This document shows positions 60,021 through 64,000 of a stretch of 64,000 nucleotides of DNA, piece after piece. Position 1 is the first letter of the stretch. Each line of letters starts with the position of its first letter. The DNA is from Streptomyces sp. HUAS MG91 (lineage in GTDB: Bacteria; Actinomycetota; Actinomycetes; Streptomycetales; Streptomycetaceae): positions 2,418,001 through 2,482,000 of the forward strand of contig NZ_CP159534.1 in the NCBI RefSeq assembly GCF_040529335.1. The letters are read 5' to 3'. The position numbers and the translations under genes are program-made. The notes under the pieces are model-generated. The model was given only the letters and a program-made list of their open reading frames with translations, searched no databases and was not told the DNA's origin.

Positions 60021-61286
60021 ATGTACGTAGCGGACTCTCGCGCGAGCAATTCGGCGCCGGTGTCCGCGGAGCCCGCCGTCCGGCCCCCGGCCGGGCGGCG
60101 GCGCGCCGTGGGTTCCACCGTGTTCGCGCTCGGCACGGTCAGTCTCATCACGGACGTGTCGTCGGAGATGGTCACGGCGGTGCTGCCGCTGTACCTCGTC
60201 GCGGGGCTCGGCCTGAGCCCGCTCGGCTTCGGCCTCCTCGACGGCGTCTACAACGGGTTCTCGGCGCTGGTCCGGCTGGTAGGCGGGCGGTTCGCGGACA
60301 GCGGCGGCGGCCGGCACAAGACGGTGGCGGTCATCGGGTACGGGCTTTCCGCCCTCTGCAAGCCGCTGCTGCTGCTCGCCGGGACGCTGCCCCTGATCGG
60401 CGCCGTCCTCGCCGCCGACCGCACCGGCAAGGGGCTGCGCACCGCGCCCCGCGACGCGCTGATCTCCCTGTCGAGCACGCCGGAGACGCGGGGCCGGGCG
60501 TTCGGGGTGCACCGGGCGATGGACACCGCGGGGGCGCTGCTCGGGCCGCTGGTGGCCTTCGTGATCCTGCGCCGGACGGTGGACGGGTACGACGCCGTGT
60601 TCACGGTGAGCTTCTGCGTCGCGCTGCTCGGCGTCGTGGTCCTGCTCCTGTTCGTGCCCAGGACACGGGGCCCCGCCCCGGACCCCGCTCCTCGATCGCC
60701 GGAGGGGCTCCATTGGAGGATGCTGGTCCGCCCCACCGCGTGCGCGACCCTCCTGGGCCTGGCCACGGTCAGCGATGCCTTCGTCTATCTGGTTCTCCAG
60801 CGCCAACTGGGCGTGCCGGAGCGCTGGTTCGCCCTGCTGCCGCTCGGCACGGCCGCCGCGTTCCTGCTGCTGGCCGCCCCGCTGGGCAGGCTCTCGGACC
60901 GGGTCGGTGCCTGGCCGGTCTTCGTCGGCGGGCACGTCGCCCTGCTCGGCGTGTACGCGCTGCTGCTCACCCACGCGCACAGCCCCGCGCTGCCCTGCGT
61001 CGTCCTGCTGCTGCACGGCACCTTCTACGCGGCGACGGACGGCGTCCTGATGGCCGCCGCGTCCGCGGGCATCCCGCGGGACCGCCGCGGCTCCGGCCTC
61101 GCGGTCGTGCAGACCGGGCAGGCCGCCGCCCGTTTCGGCTGCTCCCTCGGGTTCGGCGCGGCCTGGACGGCGTGGGGCGACCGGACGGCGCTGTCCGCCG
61201 CGGCGGTCCTGCTCGTCGTCTGCGTGGCGGCGGTCTGTGCCCTGCGCCCGACCACGCGACCTGCCTCGACGAAAGCGAACGCATGA
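60021..61286 (+). CDS. MFS transporter
   Basis: A 421-residue transporter with 12 predicted helices. N-terminal LITDVSSEMVTAVLPLYLV is the first helix; DSGGGRHKTVAVIGYGLSA is the A-loop after helix 2-3. RTGKGLRTAPRDALISLSS is a distinctive cytoplasmic loop known from sugar/phosphate-type actinomycete MFS. Substrate unknown. It is coupled to the secreted phosphoesterase upstream (1-base gap) and to a PD40 protein downstream (ATGA overlap). Confidence 0.9.
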   Translation: MYVADSRASNSAPVSAEPAVRPPAGRRRAVGSTVFALGTVSLITDVSSEMVTAVLPLYLVAGLGLSPLGFGLLDGVYNGFSALVRLVGGRFADSGGGRHKTVAVIGYGLSALCKPLLLLAGTLPLIGAVLAADRTGKGLRTAPRDALISLSSTPETRGRAFGVHRAMDTAGALLGPLVAFVILRRTVDGYDAVFTVSFCVALLGVVVLLLFVPRTRGPAPDPAPRSPEGLHWRMLVRPTACATLLGLATVSDAFVYLVLQRQLGVPERWFALLPLGTAAAFLLLAAPLGRLSDRVGAWPVFVGGHVALLGVYALLLTHAHSPALPCVVLLLHGTFYAATDGVLMAAASAGIPRDRRGSGLAVVQTGQAAARFGCSLGFGAAWTAWGDRTALSAAAVLLVVCVAAVCALRPTTRPASTKANA

Positions 61287-62308
61287 CGACCCGCACCAAG
61301 CTCACCGTCCTGATCGCGGCCGTGCTCGCCCTCGCCGCGGTGGCCACCGCCGCAGTCCTGCACGCCTCGGCCCGCGCCGACCGCCGCGACCGGGCCCGCC
61401 CCGGCGGACCGGCCGTGACCACAGGGGAGGTCCAACTCCGGGCCGGCGGTCACCGGTTGGTGTTCCGGAACATGGCCTGGGGCCCGCACCGCGACGAGCT
61501 GGCGACCACCCCGGCCGGCGCGCCGTCGGGCCCGCGCAGAGCGACCGCCACCGGCCTCAAGTGCCTGCGCTTCTACGCCGCTTCGGGCACCGGGATCTGC
61601 CTCCAGTCCGTCCACGGCACGCTCTCCGACACCTACCGCGCCACGCTCCTGGACGCGAACCTACGCGAGAAGGCCCACTACCCCGTCCCCGGCATCCCCT
61701 CCCGCGCCCGGGTCTCGCCGAGCGGACGGTACGCGGCATGGACGGCGTTCGTCGGCGGCGACAGCTACGCGGGCACGGACTTCTCCACCCGCGCCGCGAT
61801 CCTCGACACCTCGACCGGCAAGCTGACGCCGACACTGGAGACGTACCGCATCGTCAAGGACGGGCACCCCTACCGGGCCGCCGACGCCAACTTCTGGGGC
61901 GTCACCTTCGCCGCCGACGACCGCCACTTCTACGCGACGCTCGCCACGCACGGCAGGACCTACCTGGTCCGCGGCGACCTCCGCACGCGGACGGTCACCA
62001 CCCTGCACGGCAACGTCGAGTGCCCGTCCCTCTCCCCCGACGGCACCCGGATCGCGTACAAGAAGCGGGTGCCGGGCCTGTCCGCCGACGCGCCCTGGCG
62101 GCTGTACGTCCTCGACCTGGCCACCTTCCACGAGACACCGCTGGCCGAGTCCCGCAGCGTCGACGACCAGGCGGTGTGGAGCGACGACGGGCACGTCACG
62201 TACGCGCTGCCCGGCGACTACGGAGCCGACCTCTACAGCGTCCCGGCGGACGGCTCGGGCGCGCCGAGCAGGCTCCTGACGGCGGGCGTCTCCCCCGCCT
62301 ACCTTTGA
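61283..62308 (+). CDS. PD40/TolB-like beta-propeller protein, membrane-anchored
   Basis: A 341-residue protein. One N-terminal hydrophobic helix (about 7-27) serves as signal anchor. The exterior part has repeated WD40-like PD40 strands such as ARVSPSGRYAAWTAF, PSLSPDGTRIAYKKR and DDQAVWSDDGHVTYAL. It is probably a binding platform for a ligand or protein partner. It overlaps the MFS stop by four bases, so it belongs to the phosphoesterase-MFS unit. Confidence 0.85.
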   Translation: MTTRTKLTVLIAAVLALAAVATAAVLHASARADRRDRARPGGPAVTTGEVQLRAGGHRLVFRNMAWGPHRDELATTPAGAPSGPRRATATGLKCLRFYAASGTGICLQSVHGTLSDTYRATLLDANLREKAHYPVPGIPSRARVSPSGRYAAWTAFVGGDSYAGTDFSTRAAILDTSTGKLTPTLETYRIVKDGHPYRAADANFWGVTFAADDRHFYATLATHGRTYLVRGDLRTRTVTTLHGNVECPSLSPDGTRIAYKKRVPGLSADAPWRLYVLDLATFHETPLAESRSVDDQAVWSDDGHVTYALPGDYGADLYSVPADGSGAPSRLLTAGVSPAYL

Positions 62309-62311
62309 CCG

Positions 62312-62740
62312 ATGGAGATGACCCTCGAAGTGATCCCGCTGCCCGTGTCGGACATCGACCGGGCGAAGTCCTTCTACGTCGACAAGGTCGGCTTCCACTG
62401 CGACGTGGACCGGGAGGTGATGCCGGGCTCCCGGATCGTGCAGCTCACCCCGCCCGGCTCGGGCTGTTCGGTGGTGCTGGCGGCCGGCATCCCGATCCCG
62501 ACCGGCACCCCCGTCCCCGGTACCTACCACGGCCTGCAACTGGTCGTGGCCGACATCGAGGCGGCGCGGGACGAGCTGACCGGCCGGGGCGTGGAGGTGT
62601 CGGAGCCGGTGCGGTTCGGGACGGACGACGGCGGTACGTTCATGTACTTCTCCGACCCGGACGGCAACGGCTGGTCGGTGCAGGAGTACCGGCGGCGCGC
62701 CGAGGTGCCGCTGCGGGACGCCATCACGCCCGCGCCCTGA
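62312..62740 (+). CDS. VOC family protein, paralogue B
   Basis: A 142-residue VOC protein closely resembling the one at 58553: LPVSDIDRAKSFYVDKVGF, DVDREVMPGSRIVQLTPPG and MYFSDPDGNGWSVQEY. It starts 3 bases after the PD40 gene, so it is part of that operon. The two paralogues flank the three-gene phosphoesterase-MFS-PD40 unit in direct orientation. Confidence 0.88.
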   Translation: MEMTLEVIPLPVSDIDRAKSFYVDKVGFHCDVDREVMPGSRIVQLTPPGSGCSVVLAAGIPIPTGTPVPGTYHGLQLVVADIEAARDELTGRGVEVSEPVRFGTDDGGTFMYFSDPDGNGWSVQEYRRRAEVPLRDAITPAP

Positions 62741-62743
62741 CGG

Positions 62744-63187
62744 TCAGCCGGCCGCCTGCTTGATGAGCGCGGCGATCCGGGCCTCGGCGTCGGGGGTGAG
62801 TTCCGTGACCGCGAACGCGGTCGGCCACATCGGCCCGTCGTCGAGCGCCGCCGCGCCGTCGAACCCGAGGGTCGCGTAGCGCGCCTTGAACTTCGCCGCG
62901 GGCTGGAAGAAGCAGATCAGCTTGCCGCCCTTGCCGGGCTGGGCGTAGGCGGGCATGCCGTACCAGGTCTTGGCGATCAGCTGCGGCGCGTTCGCCTTGA
63001 CCAGGGCGTGGATGCCCTCGGCGAGGACGCGGTCGGTGCCCTCCATCTCGGCGATCTTCGCGAGGCAGTCGGCCTCGGGGTCGGCCTTGCCCCGGCCGCC
63101 CTTGGCCTCCTTGGCCCGCTCCTTCATGGCGGCCCGCTCCTCGGCCGAGAAGGCGCCCTGCTGTCCGGTGCTGGTGTTAGCGCTCAT
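62744..63187 (-). CDS. DUF1801-like (YdhG/iron chaperone fold) protein
   Basis: A 147-residue protein beginning MSANTSTGQQG and then a charged linker (AEERAAMKERAKEAKGGRGK). The conserved domain has HALVKANAPQLIAKTWYGMP, GGKLICFFQPAAKFKARYATLGF and a C-terminal LTPDAEARIAALIKQAAG, matching DUF1801/YdhG. Function unknown; the fold is shared with frataxin-like proteins. It overlaps the preceding small AraC-type gene by four bases and is the last gene of a three-gene operon. Confidence 0.82.
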   Translation of the reverse strand: MSANTSTGQQGAFSAEERAAMKERAKEAKGGRGKADPEADCLAKIAEMEGTDRVLAEGIHALVKANAPQLIAKTWYGMPAYAQPGKGGKLICFFQPAAKFKARYATLGFDGAAALDDGPMWPTAFAVTELTPDAEARIAALIKQAAG

Positions 63188-63459
63188 GATCTCTGCCCCT
63201 CCAGGGTCGTGTGGTGTCGCAGAATCGCGGCGCGCTGGGCGCGGCGCGCGGTGACGTACGCGTACGGGGACCTGCCGTAGGCCGCGGTGAACTCCCGGCT
63301 GAGCTGCCGTCCGGGCAGACCGGCCGCGCGGGCCAGCGCCTCGACGTCCAGGGGCCGGGCGCACTCCCGGTCGATCCGGTCGCGGACCCGGCGCAGCCGG
63401 GCCAGGTCACGCAGGTGCTGCGCGGCGATCAGGGCCTGCCGCCAGGCGGGCGGGCACAC
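63184..63459 (-). CDS. AraC-type helix-turn-helix protein, apparently C-terminally truncated
   Basis: A 91-residue protein. DRIDRECARPLDVEALARAA and GLPGRQLSREFTAAYGRSPY are the first HTH of an AraC-type domain, followed by VTARRAQRAAILR. The second HTH, which in full-length relatives continues for about 40 residues, is absent. The frame ends in HHTTLEGQRS, which lies over the ribosome site of the next gene. Start GTG 63459, with GAGG just upstream. Shortening by deletion is likely. It may still act as a small DNA-binding protein. Confidence 0.78.
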   Translation of the reverse strand: MCPPAWRQALIAAQHLRDLARLRRVRDRIDRECARPLDVEALARAAGLPGRQLSREFTAAYGRSPYAYVTARRAQRAAILRHHTTLEGQRS

Positions 63460-63465
63460 GGCGCC

Positions 63466-63894
63466 TCAGCCCTTGCCGGCGGAGCCGTCGGTCTCCTGGA
63501 TCCGGACCATGTTCCCGGCCGGGTCGCGGAAGGCGCAGTCCCGGACGCCGTAGGGCTGCCGGGTCGGCTCCTGCACCACCTCGGCGTCGGCGGCCTGCAC
63601 CTTCTCGAAGACACCGTCGAGATCCGGGGTGGCCAGCATGATCCAGCCGTACGTCCCCTTGGCCATCATCTCGGTGATGGTGCGGCGCTCGTCGTCGGTG
63701 ACACCGGGGTCGGCGGCGGGCGGCGCCAGCAGAATGCAGGTCTCGGGCTGATTCGGCGGCCCGACGGTGATCCACCGCATCGCCCCCTGCCCGACATCGC
63801 TGCGCACCTCGAACCCGAGCACGTCCCGGTAGAAGACGAGGGAGGCGTCGGGGTCGTCGTGCGGGAGGGAGGTCGTATGAATGGTGAGGTCCAT
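63466..63894 (-). CDS. VOC family (glyoxalase-like) protein
   Basis: A 142-residue VOC protein, first gene of the operon VOC-AraC HTH-DUF1801. Features are IHTTSLPHDDPDASLVFYRD, VLGFEVRSDV, CILLAPPAADPGVTDDERRT (spanning an acidic loop) and the C-terminal DCAFRDPAGNMVRIQE. It is not close in sequence to the paralogues at 58553 and 62312. The start ATG at 63894 begins MDLTIHTTS. A TTG 9 bases upstream also reads in frame. Substrate unknown. Confidence 0.87.
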   Translation of the reverse strand: MDLTIHTTSLPHDDPDASLVFYRDVLGFEVRSDVGQGAMRWITVGPPNQPETCILLAPPAADPGVTDDERRTITEMMAKGTYGWIMLATPDLDGVFEKVQAADAEVVQEPTRQPYGVRDCAFRDPAGNMVRIQETDGSAGKG

Positions 63895-63968
63895 GAACCT
63901 CAAGTTAGCCGCGGCGGGGGGCTGTCGCTTCTCGAATCCTGATCGGATCCGGGAGCCGAAAAACGGAG

Positions 63969-64000
63969 GCCGACGGTCCGTTGATCAACGGACCGTCGGC
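63969..64000. terminator. Perfect 32-bp palindrome at the window edge
   Basis: Arms of 16 bases (GCCGACGGTCCGTTGA and its complement) without loop bases. On the minus strand it is followed by CTCCGTTTTTCGG, so it looks like a terminator for a minus-strand gene beyond the window. The palindrome may extend past base 64000. Confidence 0.7.

Noticed and set aside
1..64000. tRNA, rRNA, insertion sequences, integrase or prophage genes
   Set aside because: I read the intergenic regions and saw no cloverleaf-like, transposase-like or integrase-like sequence. All longer gaps are explained by repeats, promoters or terminators.

Overview
The window is chromosomal DNA of a Streptomyces or a very close relative. 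It is GC-rich with strong third-position GC bias, uses many GTG starts, and carries a typical Streptomyces gene set: both glutamine synthetases (GlnA and the eukaryote-like GlnII), the adenylyltransferase GlnE, a homodimeric AceE, lipB-lipA, a GlnR-regulated 65-residue protein, an NsdA-like TPR regulator, DUF4191 and RDD membrane proteins, ANTAR proteins and a SpoIIE-type phosphatase. The species cannot be named from sequence alone. I see no tRNA, rRNA, CRISPR array, insertion sequence or prophage.

Layout. 1-5.3 kb: a GntR regulator, then aceE behind a perfect 17-bp palindrome, a WYL regulator and a DUF4240 protein. 5.4-15.2 kb: small metabolic, envelope and regulatory genes, including an SDR39U1-type epimerase, a GNAT, a beta-helix-like lipoprotein, a PGRP-type amidase, a MarP-like membrane serine protease, an SDR/TetR pair, an FAD oxidoreductase and an NsdA-like regulator. 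15.4-21.4 kb: a CHMI-like tautomerase, lipB, lipA, the SCO2195-type protein, DUF4191, RDD and glnA. 21.5-31 kb: a more variable segment with an MFS exporter, DUF1269, and a minus-strand run of lipoprotein, DUF2252, CheB, CheR-PAS and two GAF-ANTAR proteins. 31-38.9 kb: AlkZ-like protein, ArsC-like protein, glnII, a winged-helix regulator, a histidine kinase/response regulator pair and a secreted DUF1996 protein. 39-51.2 kb: Tat-exported alpha-N-acetylglucosaminidase, a membrane protein with a sigma-like N-terminus, a diiron-type protein with a ferredoxin reductase and a TetR, a second CHMI-like tautomerase, a REC-PP2C phosphatase, a LacI remnant and a PAP2 enzyme. 51.2-55.1 kb: amidohydrolase, APC permease and divergent TetR. 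55.4-64 kb: glnE, then a phosphoesterase-MFS-PD40 unit flanked by two VOC paralogues, and a VOC/AraC/DUF1801 operon.

How the parts work together. The nitrogen genes form a dispersed regulon: GlnR-type boxes with exact 11-bp phasing lie upstream of the SCO2195-type gene, glnA and glnII, and GlnE would adenylylate GlnA at Tyr397. Pyruvate dehydrogenase E1 and lipoate synthesis/attachment lie about 12 kb apart and serve the same complexes. The CheB/CheR-PAS/ANTAR block looks like a chemotaxis-derived signalling unit whose output may be RNA antitermination.

A palindromic intergenic repeat (core GCAGTTCCCCGCGCCCCT or its complement) occurs 14 times, nearly always just downstream of genes, singly or as facing pairs. 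Several candidate operators (843, 11389, 22715, 54389) were identified by symmetry only and have no experimental support here.
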